From NCBI RefSeq assembly GCF_009799925.1, contig NZ_WELK01000003.1, forward strand, positions 306,417 to 370,416: a DNA stretch of 64,000 nt. The letters run 5' to 3'. Under the pieces are notes generated by a model. That model ran no database searches, was not told the DNA's origin, and saw only the letters and a list, made by a program, of their open reading frames with translations. The stretch is from Pseudomonas sp. R-28-1W-6. Its GTDB lineage: Bacteria > Pseudomonadota > Gammaproteobacteria > Pseudomonadales > Pseudomonadaceae. This document shows positions 21,023-29,532 of the stretch, one piece after another. How positions within the stretch are numbered: position 1 is the stretch's first letter; the number at the start of each line of letters is the position of its first letter. The translations under genes and the position numbers were made by a program.

Positions 21023-22540
21023 ATGCCCACTTCCAAAGCCGCTCCACGCACACTCGACGCCTGGCTCAAGCAGCTGGATGCCGTTCGCCTACCGGTTGCC
21101 GCCAGCCAGCACGAACGCGTGCGCCGCACCCTGGTCGACAGCCGCCGTTCGCTGCGCGAGATCGCCGAGCAGATGCAGCACAGCCCGACCATCGCCCTGC
21201 TGCTGCTGCGCGAAGCCAATCGCAGCAGCAACAGCTTCAGCGAACCGGCCGAGAGCCTGGAGATGGCACTCAACCGCCTCGGCCTGAGCCGCGCCGAGAC
21301 CCTGCTGAACCAGATGCCGGTGGTCGACGAGGCGCAGATCCCCCTGGCCCTGCGCCAGCTGCTGCTGATCAGCCAGCACGCCTCGCAGCAGGCCAACGGC
21401 CTGTTCGCCAACCGCCTGGCCCGCCTGTGGCAGGAGATCCACTGGGGCAGCCTGCTGTTCCTCGCGCCGCTGTGGCCGCTGGTCATGGCCTACCCGCAGC
21501 TGTTCGACGCCTGGGAACGCCGGGTGCTGGGCCAGGGCGAGCCGGCCAGCCGGGTCGAGCGCGAACTGCTCGGCGTGCCCCTGCTGCAACTGTGCCTGGC
21601 CCTGGCCCGCCACTGGCGCCTGCCGGAATGGATAGTCCAGGGCTACCGCCTGCTGGTCGCGGACCGCCGTCTGCTGGTCAAGGCCCTGCATATCGCCCAC
21701 GACAACGAGCATCCCCTGCACCAGCAGCAGCTTCTCGATGCCGACCCGCACCTGCGCCGCTGGCTGACCCTGCCGGGCAACAGCATCCTGCTGGCCAACG
21801 GCCTGGCGCTCTCCGCCCACCACAACTGGAGTTGTCAGCATCACCTGCGCTGGCAGCGCCTGACCGGCCTGTACCTGCACATGGCCCTCGGCGAGCTGCA
21901 GCCGCTGGTTCACCAGCAGGCCGTGCACAGCGCCCACCAGCATGCCCAGCCCGACCTCTGGCACCCCGCCGCGGCCCTGCTCTGGCCCTGGGACGCCTGC
22001 CGCCTGCAGCACCGGACCCCGCCCGCGGCGATCAAGGGCGAGCTGGAGCCGTGGAAGGAGCACTGCGCGCGCCTGCTGGCCAGCCCTTCCGTCTTCGCCA
22101 ATGTGCTGCAGCTGACCGACTGCGCCCGCGCCGCCCTGCAGGCCGCCGGCATGCAGCGCATCCTGGTGCTGCTGGCCGACCGCACGCAGAGCAAGCTGCT
22201 GGCCCAGCAGGCCGCCGGCCTGCCGGCGGAAGCCGCCCAGCTGCGCCTCGACCCGGCGCACAGCCAGGTGCTCCAGCGCCTGCTCAGCCAGCCCGGGCAA
22301 CTGCGCCTGAGCCCGGCCAATATCGCCCAGTTCTCCGCCCTGCTGCCGGGCAGCCTGAAGGCCCTGTTCAGCGGCGAGCACCTGCTGCTGCGCTCGCTGG
22401 CCAGCAACGGCCGGGTGGTGATGCTGCTGGTGGCCGACCAGCAGGGCGCACCGATCAGCGACAGCCAGTTGCAGGTGTTCGGCAAGACCGCCCAGTGCAT
22501 CGAGCGCGCCCTGGCCAGCTTTGCCCGCCGCGGCACATAG
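21023..22540 (+). CDS. HDOD domain protein
   Basis: A 505-residue protein with an N-terminal HDOD domain (about 15-230): a helical HD-like fold without metal ligands, seen here as the hydrophobic helices around LREIAEQMQHSPTIALLLLRE and ALNRLGLSRAETLL. The C-terminal third (about 335-500) looks like a degenerate GAF-type module (ILVLLADRTQ and VVMLLVADQQGAPIS strands). HDOD proteins act in signalling and motility control, but no partner is known here. It starts divergently 118 bases from motA and matches in position the hypothetical gene beside motA in PAO1. The GAF assignment is inference. Confidence 0.8.
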   Translation: MPTSKAAPRTLDAWLKQLDAVRLPVAASQHERVRRTLVDSRRSLREIAEQMQHSPTIALLLLREANRSSNSFSEPAESLEMALNRLGLSRAETLLNQMPVVDEAQIPLALRQLLLISQHASQQANGLFANRLARLWQEIHWGSLLFLAPLWPLVMAYPQLFDAWERRVLGQGEPASRVERELLGVPLLQLCLALARHWRLPEWIVQGYRLLVADRRLLVKALHIAHDNEHPLHQQQLLDADPHLRRWLTLPGNSILLANGLALSAHHNWSCQHHLRWQRLTGLYLHMALGELQPLVHQQAVHSAHQHAQPDLWHPAAALLWPWDACRLQHRTPPAAIKGELEPWKEHCARLLASPSVFANVLQLTDCARAALQAAGMQRILVLLADRTQSKLLAQQAAGLPAEAAQLRLDPAHSQVLQRLLSQPGQLRLSPANIAQFSALLPGSLKALFSGEHLLLRSLASNGRVVMLLVADQQGAPISDSQLQVFGKTAQCIERALASFARRGT

Positions 22541-22591
22541 GGTCTGTTCAAGCTTCGTTCGCAACCCGCAGGGACGAAACGGCAACAGACC
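22540..22591 (+). repeat. Long-loop inverted repeat after the HDOD gene
   Basis: Arms gggtctgtt (22540-22548) and aacagaccc (22583-22591) are 9-bp perfect, with inner partial pairing between gcttcgttc and gacgaaacg. There is no T tract. It could be a factor-independent stop without U tail or an RNA structure in front of rhdA. A TACAAT (22604-22609) with discriminator cgcgcc follows, 32 bases before the rhdA ATG. Confidence 0.5.
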
Positions 22592-22640
22592 CTGGTCTTC
22601 CGCTACAATCGCGCCTTTTCCCCATCGCCGGAGGCTTCCC

Positions 22641-23456
22641 ATGTCCGCCTTCTCCACCCTGCCGCTGGTCATCGAACCGGCCGAACTGGCCACCAGCCTG
22701 CAGGCCAGCGAGCTGATCCTGGTCGACCTGAGCGGTGCCGCGCGCTATGCCCAGGGGCATATTCCCGGCGCCCACTGGGTCGACAGCAAGCGCACCCAGC
22801 TGGGCCTGCCACCGGCCCCCGGCCTGCTGCCGGAGCGGGCGCAACTGGAAGCGCTGTTCGGCGAACTGGGCCATCGCCCGGACGCGGTCTACGTGGTCTA
22901 CGACGACGAGGGCGGCGGCTGGGCCGGGCGCTTCATCTGGTTGCTCGACGTGATCGGCCACCGCCACTACCACTACCTCAACGGCGGCCTGCAGGCCTGG
23001 CTCGGCGAGGGTCGCGAACTCAGCCAGGCACAGCCGGTAGCCGGCACCGGCCAGGTCGGCCTGACCCTGCACGACGAACCCACCGCCAGCCGCGAATACC
23101 TGCAGAGCCGCCTGGGCGCCAGCGACCTGGCGATCTGGGACGCCCGCTCGCCCGCCGAATTCAGCGGAGAGAAAGTCCTGGCCGCCAAGGGCGGGCATAT
23201 TCCGGGGGCCGTCAACTTCGAGTGGACCGCCGGCATGGACGCCCAGCGCGACCTGCGCATCCGCGGCGACCTGGCCACGGTGCTCGCCCAGCTGGGCATC
23301 ACCCCGGACAAGGAACTGATCACCCACTGCCAGACGCACCGCCGCTCGGGCTTCACCTACCTGGCGGCCAAGGCCCTCGGCTACCCACGGGTCAAGGCCT
23401 ACGCCGGCTCCTGGTCCGAGTGGGGCAACCATCCAGACACCCCGGTCGAGTCTTAA
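22641..23456 (+). CDS. rhdA: Thiosulfate:cyanide sulfurtransferase (rhodanese)
   Basis: Transfers sulfane sulfur from thiosulfate to cyanide or other acceptors; in pseudomonads it can detoxify cyanide. The 271-residue length equals Azotobacter RhdA. Two rhodanese domains are visible: an inactive N-terminal one (about 10-140) and a catalytic one with Cys230 in the loop HCQTHRRSG, the same loop style (CQTH-RS) as Azotobacter RhdA rather than the CRxGx[R/T] loop of other rhodaneses. GGAGG lies before the ATG. It is followed after 17 bases by psd in the same direction. Confidence 0.95.
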   Translation: MSAFSTLPLVIEPAELATSLQASELILVDLSGAARYAQGHIPGAHWVDSKRTQLGLPPAPGLLPERAQLEALFGELGHRPDAVYVVYDDEGGGWAGRFIWLLDVIGHRHYHYLNGGLQAWLGEGRELSQAQPVAGTGQVGLTLHDEPTASREYLQSRLGASDLAIWDARSPAEFSGEKVLAAKGGHIPGAVNFEWTAGMDAQRDLRIRGDLATVLAQLGITPDKELITHCQTHRRSGFTYLAAKALGYPRVKAYAGSWSEWGNHPDTPVES

Positions 23457-23473
23457 CCGCTTCAAGGAATCTT

Positions 23474-24337
23474 ATGAAACAGCGCCTGTTCATCCTCAGC
23501 CAGTACCTGCTGCCGCACCACCTGCTGTCGCGCCTGATCGGCTGCGCCGCCGAATGCCGCGCCGCCTGGTTCAAGGACCGCCTGATCGGCTGGTTCGCCA
23601 AGCAGTACCAGGTCAACATGAGCGAGGCCCGGGTCGAAGACCTGACGGCCTACGAGCACTTCAACGCCTTCTTCACCCGCGCCCTGAAAGACGGCGCGCG
23701 CCAGCTGGACGCCAGCCCCGGCGCCATCCTCAGCCCCGCCGACGGCGCGGTCAGCCAGCTCGGGCCGATCGAGCAGGGCCGCATCTTCCAGGCCAAGGGC
23801 CACAGCTACAGCGTGCTGGAGCTGCTCGGCGGCGACGTCGAGCGCGCCAGCCCGTTCATGGGCGGTGACTTCGCCACCATCTACCTGTCGCCCAAGGACT
23901 ACCACCGCGTGCACATGCCCCTGGGCGGCACCCTGAAGGAGATGGTCTACGTGCCGGGCCGGCTGTTCTCGGTCAACCAGACCACCGCGGAGAACGTGCC
24001 CGAGCTGTTCGCCCGCAACGAGCGGGTAGTCTGCCTGTTCGACACCGAGCGCGGGCCGATGGCCGTGGTGCTGGTCGGCGCGATGATCGTCGCCAGCATC
24101 GAAACGGTCTGGGCCGGTCTGGTCACCCCGCCCAAGCGCGAGCTGAAAACCACCCGCTACGACGAGGCCGCGCGCGCGCCGATCGCGCTGGACAAGGGCG
24201 GCGAACTGGGCCGCTTCAAGCTGGGCTCGACCGCCATCGTGCTGTTCGGCCCGCAGCAGGTGCAGTGGGCCGCCGGCCTGGTCGCCGGCAGCCCGGTACG
24301 CATGGGCCAGGCCCTGGCCATGCCGCGCAACGCCTGA
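23474..24337 (+). CDS. psd: Phosphatidylserine decarboxylase proenzyme
   Basis: Inner-membrane pyruvoyl enzyme that makes phosphatidylethanolamine. The 287-residue proenzyme has the LGST self-cleavage site with Ser252 becoming the pyruvoyl group of the short alpha chain, and conserved catalytic segments SPADG (about 91-95), DYHRVHMP and an FSVN region. AAGGA precedes the ATG at 23474; sequence open upstream is the other frame of rhdA. The next gene begins 3 bases after the stop, so co-transcription is likely. Confidence 0.97.
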   Translation: MKQRLFILSQYLLPHHLLSRLIGCAAECRAAWFKDRLIGWFAKQYQVNMSEARVEDLTAYEHFNAFFTRALKDGARQLDASPGAILSPADGAVSQLGPIEQGRIFQAKGHSYSVLELLGGDVERASPFMGGDFATIYLSPKDYHRVHMPLGGTLKEMVYVPGRLFSVNQTTAENVPELFARNERVVCLFDTERGPMAVVLVGAMIVASIETVWAGLVTPPKRELKTTRYDEAARAPIALDKGGELGRFKLGSTAIVLFGPQQVQWAAGLVAGSPVRMGQALAMPRNA

Positions 24338-24340
24338 GGC

Positions 24341-25342
24341 ATGGCCCAGCAACAGACACCGGGCAGCCCCATGCACTACCTGCTGCGCCTGCTGGGCTGG
24401 GGCAATGACGCCACCAGCCACCTGGAGAAGTTCCTCGCCGGCCTCGGCGCCTTTGCCGGCATCGGCCTGATCTATGCCGTGACCCACTGGCTGCTGCCCA
24501 GCGAAGCGGCCTTCTGGGTCATCGCCTCGATGGGCGCCAGCGCCGTGCTGCTGTTCGCCGTGCCGCACGGCGCCCTCTCGCAGCCCTGGGCGGTCATCGG
24601 CGGGCACGGGCTGTCGGCGCTGATCGGCGTCGGCTGCCAGCAGCTCTGGCCCGAGGCCGCCTTCACCCCGGCCCTGGCGGTGGCCCTGGCCATCCTGGTG
24701 ATGCAGTATGCGCGCTGCATCCACCCGCCCGGTGGCGCCTCCGCCCTCAGCGCGGTGATTGGCGGCAGCGCCATCCACGACCTCGGCTTCGCCTTCGTCA
24801 TCAGCCCGGTGCTGCTGAATGTCGCCGTGATCCTGCTGGTCGCCGTGCTGTTCAACTGCCTGTTCCCCTGGCGCCGCTACCCGGCCGCCCTGGCCCGCCA
24901 GCCACTGCCGCCCAGCATCCCCGGCGGGCTCAGCGCCGAAGACTTCTACCACGCCCTGCGCCAGGTCGATTCCTACCTGGACATCCGCTTCGACGACCTG
25001 CTGGAAATCGTCCAGCTGGCCCAGCAGCATGCCCAGGCCCAGCTCCTGCAGGGCGGCGACATCCTCCTCGGCGCCTGCTACAGCAACACCCGGCCGGGCA
25101 ATGCCTGGGCGGTGCGCCAGGTGATCGATGCCGGCAAGCCGGGCCGCGGCCTGCGCGACCAGGTGATCTACAAGGTGGTCGCCGGCGCCGGCATGGGCAA
25201 TACCGGCGTCTGCCGGCGCCAGGACATGGCGGCCTGGGCCACCAGCGCGGTGCTGCGCGTCGGCGATGGCTGGGTGCGCGTCAGCCCGGCCGAGTCGGCC
25301 GGCGCCGCCGGACTCGCCCCGCCCGGGAACGGCCAGGCGTAA
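24341..25342 (+). CDS. HPP family membrane protein with C-terminal soluble domain
   Basis: A 333-residue protein. The first part (about 30-190) has four to five hydrophobic helices with the family signature HPPGGASAL near 128-136. The remainder (about 195-320) is a soluble region beginning LSAEDFYHALRQVDSYLDI that lacks clear CBS repeats, the usual partner of HPP domains in bacteria. HPP proteins are thought to be transporters (a plant member transports nitrite), but no substrate can be given here. It starts 3 bases after psd and is absent at this place in PAO1 as I recall it. Confidence 0.8.
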   Translation: MAQQQTPGSPMHYLLRLLGWGNDATSHLEKFLAGLGAFAGIGLIYAVTHWLLPSEAAFWVIASMGASAVLLFAVPHGALSQPWAVIGGHGLSALIGVGCQQLWPEAAFTPALAVALAILVMQYARCIHPPGGASALSAVIGGSAIHDLGFAFVISPVLLNVAVILLVAVLFNCLFPWRRYPAALARQPLPPSIPGGLSAEDFYHALRQVDSYLDIRFDDLLEIVQLAQQHAQAQLLQGGDILLGACYSNTRPGNAWAVRQVIDAGKPGRGLRDQVIYKVVAGAGMGNTGVCRRQDMAAWATSAVLRVGDGWVRVSPAESAGAAGLAPPGNGQA

Positions 25343-25476
25343 CGCCGGTCACAACTAACGCGCTAGCCACCGGCCACCGGCTGCAGCGTCGCTGCGATGC
25401 TGCTAGAGTGGCGCGAAACCTGGGCAGAACGGCCTGGTGCAGCACTCGCAGCATGAGCCCGCGGACAACATCGAGC

Positions 25477-27285
25477 ATGGATAAACAGAGCCCCCATCTG
25501 CACTTGCGCGTCCCCGTACCGGACCAGCCGGGCCTGTCCCTGTTCGAGCCCACGCCACGCGAACTCAAGCGCTGGCTCGCCGGCCTGCCCAAGGCCAACA
25601 TCGGGGAAACGGCCCGCCAGCTGTACCAGAGCCTGACCGAACTCAACCAGCTGATCACCCCGGCGGACAACCGCCTGCACCTGCTCGAACTGCTGCGCCC
25701 CGAGGTGTACTTCGTCTGCCGCCATCTGGAGCGGCACTTCCTCAACCAGTCCATCGTGCTCGACGAGCGCCCGCGCAAGGTCGCCAACCTCTGCCAGGCG
25801 CTGCAGAACCACCTGGCCATCGGCTACAAGCTGGTGATCACCCAGGAGCTCGCACACTTCAGCAAGGAGCGCGCGCCGCTGCTCACCGCCGCCCTGCAGC
25901 GCGCCAGCCACAGCCTGCTCGGCCCCCTGGTGCGCGCCAGCCAGCTGTACTGCCCGGTGCCGGAAGGCCTGTGGCTGGAACTGCACCAGCTGCAGCGCAT
26001 CGCCCGCCAGTACGCCCTGCAGCACGTGCAGGTGCGCGATGCGCTGGCGCACAACGGCAAGAGCCTGAGCCAGGAGCAGACCTACCTGGCCGCCCTGCTG
26101 CTGGGCTGCGCACGCTGCAACCAGTTGCGCCAGAACAGCATCGCCCGCCTGGCCGAGGCGCTGGAAGACTGGACGACGCTGGTCAGCCTGCAGGCGGCCG
26201 AGCAACCACACAGCCTGTTCGTCATCGCCCCCCTGCAGGATGGCCCGCCGCGCTACAAGTCCCTGCTCAAGGACCACGAGCTGCACAACCTGCTGGGCCT
26301 GGACCCGCACCGCCTGGTCGACGCCATCAAGGAACACCTGCTGCTGCCCGCCGGCAGCCACGAGGCGCAGCGCCTGCCCGTGCCGGAAGGCATGAGCCCG
26401 GACCTGCTGCAGCACCTCAGCGCGGCCTGGGGCGAAATTTCCGAGCGCACCTTCCAGCGCAGCCAGGGCAAGGGCAGCCTGACCCTGTGCATCGGCATGA
26501 GTGCGGTGCACTTCTTCGTCGGCGGACAGCAGAGCTTCAACGAGCTGCTCAGGCGCCCCGAAGAACCGAAAACCGCGCAGTTCAACCCCGTCGCGCAGCA
26601 CAAGCCGGATATCTGGACCATCGCCTTCGACGCCCAGCCGACCAGCAGCTGGGAACGCGGCCTGAGCATGCAAGACATCCAGTACAAGGCCGCCAGCACC
26701 CAGGTCGACGCAGAGCCGGACAGCAGGAGCGAGAGCTACCCGCTGTTCGAGCTGAGCATCGTCAACCACAGCCCCGGCGGTTACTGCCTGAGCTGGGCCA
26801 GGGAAGTCCCGGGGCAGATGCAGGCCGGCGAGCTGCTCGGCGTCCAGGATGTGCCGGGGCAAGGCTGGAGCGTGGCCGTGGTGCGCTGGATCCGCCAGGT
26901 ACGCGGCGGCGGCACGCAGATGGGCATCGAGCTGATCGCGCCGCAGGCGCAAGCCTGCGGCCTGCAGCTGGTGCGCAAGAGCGAGCAGAACAGCCAGTAC
27001 CTGCGCGCCCTGCTGCTACCGGCGATCGCCGCCATTTCCCGCCCGGCGACGCTGCTCGCGCCGCGCCTGCCGTTCCAGGAAAGCAACAAGGTCAGCATCA
27101 ACCTGCACGGCCAGGAATTGCGCGCCATACTCAGCCGGCGACAAACCAGCACCGGCAGTTTCAGCCAGTTCGAATACCGCCTGCTGGAGCAGCCCAGCCC
27201 GGCCGCCGGGACACCCGTCACAGCTCAAGGACGCCTCGTGCCGAGCGGGGAGGAAGATTTTGACTCGCTCTGGAAGTCGCTGTAG
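25477..27285 (+). CDS. PilZ-like domain protein upstream of fimX
   Basis: A 602-residue protein, mostly helical, with a C-terminal region that looks like a PilZ fold: NHSPGG at 430-435 fits the (D/N)xSxxG motif, and QMGIELI about 50 residues later fits the last strands. The preceding RxxxR c-di-GMP motif is not clear (only one Arg near DSRSE). The N-terminal 400 residues match nothing I can name. The start MDKQSPHLHLRVPVPD is chosen as the first plausible family start; ATGs 8 and 23 codons upstream are less likely. It is 65 bases before fimX in the same direction, as the corresponding PAO1 gene is, so a c-di-GMP role is plausible but unproven. Confidence 0.75.
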   Translation: MDKQSPHLHLRVPVPDQPGLSLFEPTPRELKRWLAGLPKANIGETARQLYQSLTELNQLITPADNRLHLLELLRPEVYFVCRHLERHFLNQSIVLDERPRKVANLCQALQNHLAIGYKLVITQELAHFSKERAPLLTAALQRASHSLLGPLVRASQLYCPVPEGLWLELHQLQRIARQYALQHVQVRDALAHNGKSLSQEQTYLAALLLGCARCNQLRQNSIARLAEALEDWTTLVSLQAAEQPHSLFVIAPLQDGPPRYKSLLKDHELHNLLGLDPHRLVDAIKEHLLLPAGSHEAQRLPVPEGMSPDLLQHLSAAWGEISERTFQRSQGKGSLTLCIGMSAVHFFVGGQQSFNELLRRPEEPKTAQFNPVAQHKPDIWTIAFDAQPTSSWERGLSMQDIQYKAASTQVDAEPDSRSESYPLFELSIVNHSPGGYCLSWAREVPGQMQAGELLGVQDVPGQGWSVAVVRWIRQVRGGGTQMGIELIAPQAQACGLQLVRKSEQNSQYLRALLLPAIAAISRPATLLAPRLPFQESNKVSINLHGQELRAILSRRQTSTGSFSQFEYRLLEQPSPAAGTPVTAQGRLVPSGEEDFDSLWKSL

Positions 27286-27350
27286 ATTCCAAGACCCCAC
27301 ATTTTGTCGCCCTTTTTCGCCCCTTCTTCGGCGCATTCCTAGCAAATACC

Positions 27351-29417
27351 ATGGCCATCGAAAAAAAAACCATCCGCCTGCTGATTCTTGAAGACTCGCA
27401 GAACGAGGCCGAGCGACTCGTCAGTCTGTTCCGCAATGCCGGGCGCGCCACCCGCGTGCACCGCATTACCTCGAGCGACAACCTGGCCGAAGCCCTGCAG
27501 CAGAGCTGGGACCTGCTGATCACCGCGCCCAGCAGCGAGCACCTCGAACCCAGCGAAGCGATTACCGCGATTCGCCGCCAGGCCAAGGACATCCCGATCA
27601 TCCTGCTGGTGGCCGGCAACGACTCTGACGACATCACCGAGGCCCTGCAACTCGGCGCCCAGGATGCCATCCCCCAGGGCGAGGATGAGCGCCTGATCCT
27701 GGTCGCCAACCGCGAGCTGGCCAACCTCGAGGAACGCCGCGCGCGGCGGGTCGCCGAGGTGGCCCTGCGCGAAGCGGAGAAGCGCTGCCAGCTGCTGCTG
27801 GAAAGCTCGGTGGATGCCATCACCTACGTGCACGACGGCATGCACATCTACGCCAACCGCGCCTACCTGCAGCTGTTCGCCTACGAAGATGCCGACGAGC
27901 TGGAAGGCATGCCGATGATCGACCTGATCGCCGCGCAGGACCAGGGCGCCTTCAAGGACTTCCTCAAGAACTACAGTAACGACGGCAGCGCCGAGCTGGC
28001 CTGCACCGGCATCAAGGCCAACGGCAAGTGCTTCCAGGCGCGCATGAGCTTCTCCCCCGCCACCTACGACGGTGAGCCCTGCATCCAGGTGGTGATCCGC
28101 GCCGAAAGCGGCAACGCCGAGCTGGAAGAGAAGCTGCGCGAGATCAGCAGCCAGGACCTGGTCACCGGCCTGTTCAACCGCACCCACTTCATCGGCCTGA
28201 TGGACGCCGCCGCCGAGCGCGCGGTGAATGCCGGCGTGCCGTCGAGCCTGGCCTACATCCGCATCGACCGCTATACCGCGATGGTCGGCGAAGTCGGCCT
28301 GGCGGGCATCGACCTGCTGCTCACCGACCTGGGCAACCTGCTGCGCACCCACTTCGCCGCCGATGCCCAGCTGGCGCGCTTTGCCGATGACGTGTTCAGC
28401 GTGCTGCTGCCCGGCCTGGCGCCGGAGCAGACCCAGGAGCAACTCGGCAGCCTGCTGAAGAAGGTCGAGGGGCACCTGTTCGACGTCAACGGCCGCACGG
28501 TGCAGACCACCCTGTCGATCGGCGTCGCCGGGCTCAACGAGAAGACCGCCCGCGCCCAGGACGTGGTCGACCGCGCCCACCGCTGCGCCGACGAACTCGG
28601 CGACGGCAACGCGATCAAGCTGTACAACCCGGCCGACGAACTGGCCGCGGCGGCCAGCCGCGGCAGCCTGGTGGCGATGGTCCAGCAGGCCCTGGAAAAC
28701 AACAGCTTCCGCCTGCTGTTCCAGCCGGTCATCAGCCTGCGCGGCGACAGCGACGAACACTACGAGGTGCTGCTGCGCCTGCTCAGCCCGCAGGGCCAGG
28801 AAGTGGCCCCGGCCGACTTCCTCGCCGCCGCCCGGGACGCCGGACTGGCCGAGAAGATCGACCGCTGGGTGATCCTCAACTCGATCAAGCTGCTCGCCGA
28901 GCACCGCAGCAAGGGCCACAGCACCCGCCTGTTCGTGCACCTGTCGACCAGCAGCCTGCAGGACCAGACCCTGCTGCCCTGGCTCAGCGTGGCGCTCAAG
29001 GCTGCCCGCCTGCCATCGGACACCCTGGTGTTCCAGATCAGCGAACCCGACGCGATCGCCTACCTGAAGCAGGCCAAGGCCCTGACCCAGGGGCTGGCCG
29101 AGCTGCACTGCAAGGTGGCCCTGGGCCAGTTCGGCTGTGCGCTGAACCCGTTCAACACCTTCAAGTACCTCAACGTCGACTTCGTCAAGGTCGACGGCTC
29201 GTTCACCCAGGACCTGTCCCAGGCCGAGAACCAGGAGGCCCTGAAAACCCTGCTGGCCAGCTTGCACGCCCAGGCCAAGCTGACCATCGTGCCCTTTGTC
29301 GAGAGCGCCAGCGTGCTGGCGACCCTCTGGCAGGCCGGGGTCAACTACATCCAGGGCCACTACCTGCAGGGCCCCAGCCAGTCGATGGACTACGACTTCT
29401 CGGCCGGCGACGAGTAA
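27351..29417 (+). CDS. fimX: FimX, c-di-GMP-binding type IV pilus regulator
   Basis: Polar c-di-GMP receptor that promotes type IV pilus assembly and twitching. The 688 residues show a receiver-like domain (1-125) in which the usual phospho-acceptor Asp position is Ala59, PAS (about 145-260), a degenerate GGDEF (about 262-430, ADDVF at 345-349 in place of GGDEF) and a degenerate EAL (about 440-688, EVLLR from Glu472 in place of EALLR). These are the known FimX substitutions: binding without synthesis or hydrolysis. No clear Shine-Dalgarno precedes the ATG. Neighbours are the PilZ-like gene upstream and an inserted alcohol dehydrogenase downstream. Confidence 0.95.
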   Translation: MAIEKKTIRLLILEDSQNEAERLVSLFRNAGRATRVHRITSSDNLAEALQQSWDLLITAPSSEHLEPSEAITAIRRQAKDIPIILLVAGNDSDDITEALQLGAQDAIPQGEDERLILVANRELANLEERRARRVAEVALREAEKRCQLLLESSVDAITYVHDGMHIYANRAYLQLFAYEDADELEGMPMIDLIAAQDQGAFKDFLKNYSNDGSAELACTGIKANGKCFQARMSFSPATYDGEPCIQVVIRAESGNAELEEKLREISSQDLVTGLFNRTHFIGLMDAAAERAVNAGVPSSLAYIRIDRYTAMVGEVGLAGIDLLLTDLGNLLRTHFAADAQLARFADDVFSVLLPGLAPEQTQEQLGSLLKKVEGHLFDVNGRTVQTTLSIGVAGLNEKTARAQDVVDRAHRCADELGDGNAIKLYNPADELAAAASRGSLVAMVQQALENNSFRLLFQPVISLRGDSDEHYEVLLRLLSPQGQEVAPADFLAAARDAGLAEKIDRWVILNSIKLLAEHRSKGHSTRLFVHLSTSSLQDQTLLPWLSVALKAARLPSDTLVFQISEPDAIAYLKQAKALTQGLAELHCKVALGQFGCALNPFNTFKYLNVDFVKVDGSFTQDLSQAENQEALKTLLASLHAQAKLTIVPFVESASVLATLWQAGVNYIQGHYLQGPSQSMDYDFSAGDE

Positions 29418-29426
29418 GGCCTGGCA

Positions 29427-29456
29427 GGCGCGGCCGGGCGCTTGCCCGGCCGCGCC
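29427..29456 (+). terminator. GC-only hairpin after fimX
   Basis: Perfect 13-bp arms ggcgcggccgggc and gcccggccgcgcc with loop gctt lie 10 bases past the fimX stop. There is no T tract after it, so it may be a weak terminator or a 3'-end-protecting hairpin. Confidence 0.5.
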
Positions 29457-29532
29457 CATTGACCCCGGTCACCTCCCCGCCGCAAGGGCCGCCTAGACTG
29501 TACGCTCCAATCGCGCGCACAGGACTCCCGCC

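Noticed and set aside
23462..25030. Long minus-strand open frame opposite psd and the HPP gene
   Set aside because: Shadow of the genuine plus-strand codons; the psd pyruvoyl site and the HPP motif prove the other strand.
27339..29459. Minus-strand open frame of about 700 codons opposite fimX
   Set aside because: fimX shows complete receiver, PAS, GGDEF and EAL order on the plus strand; the opposite frame has only low-complexity composition.
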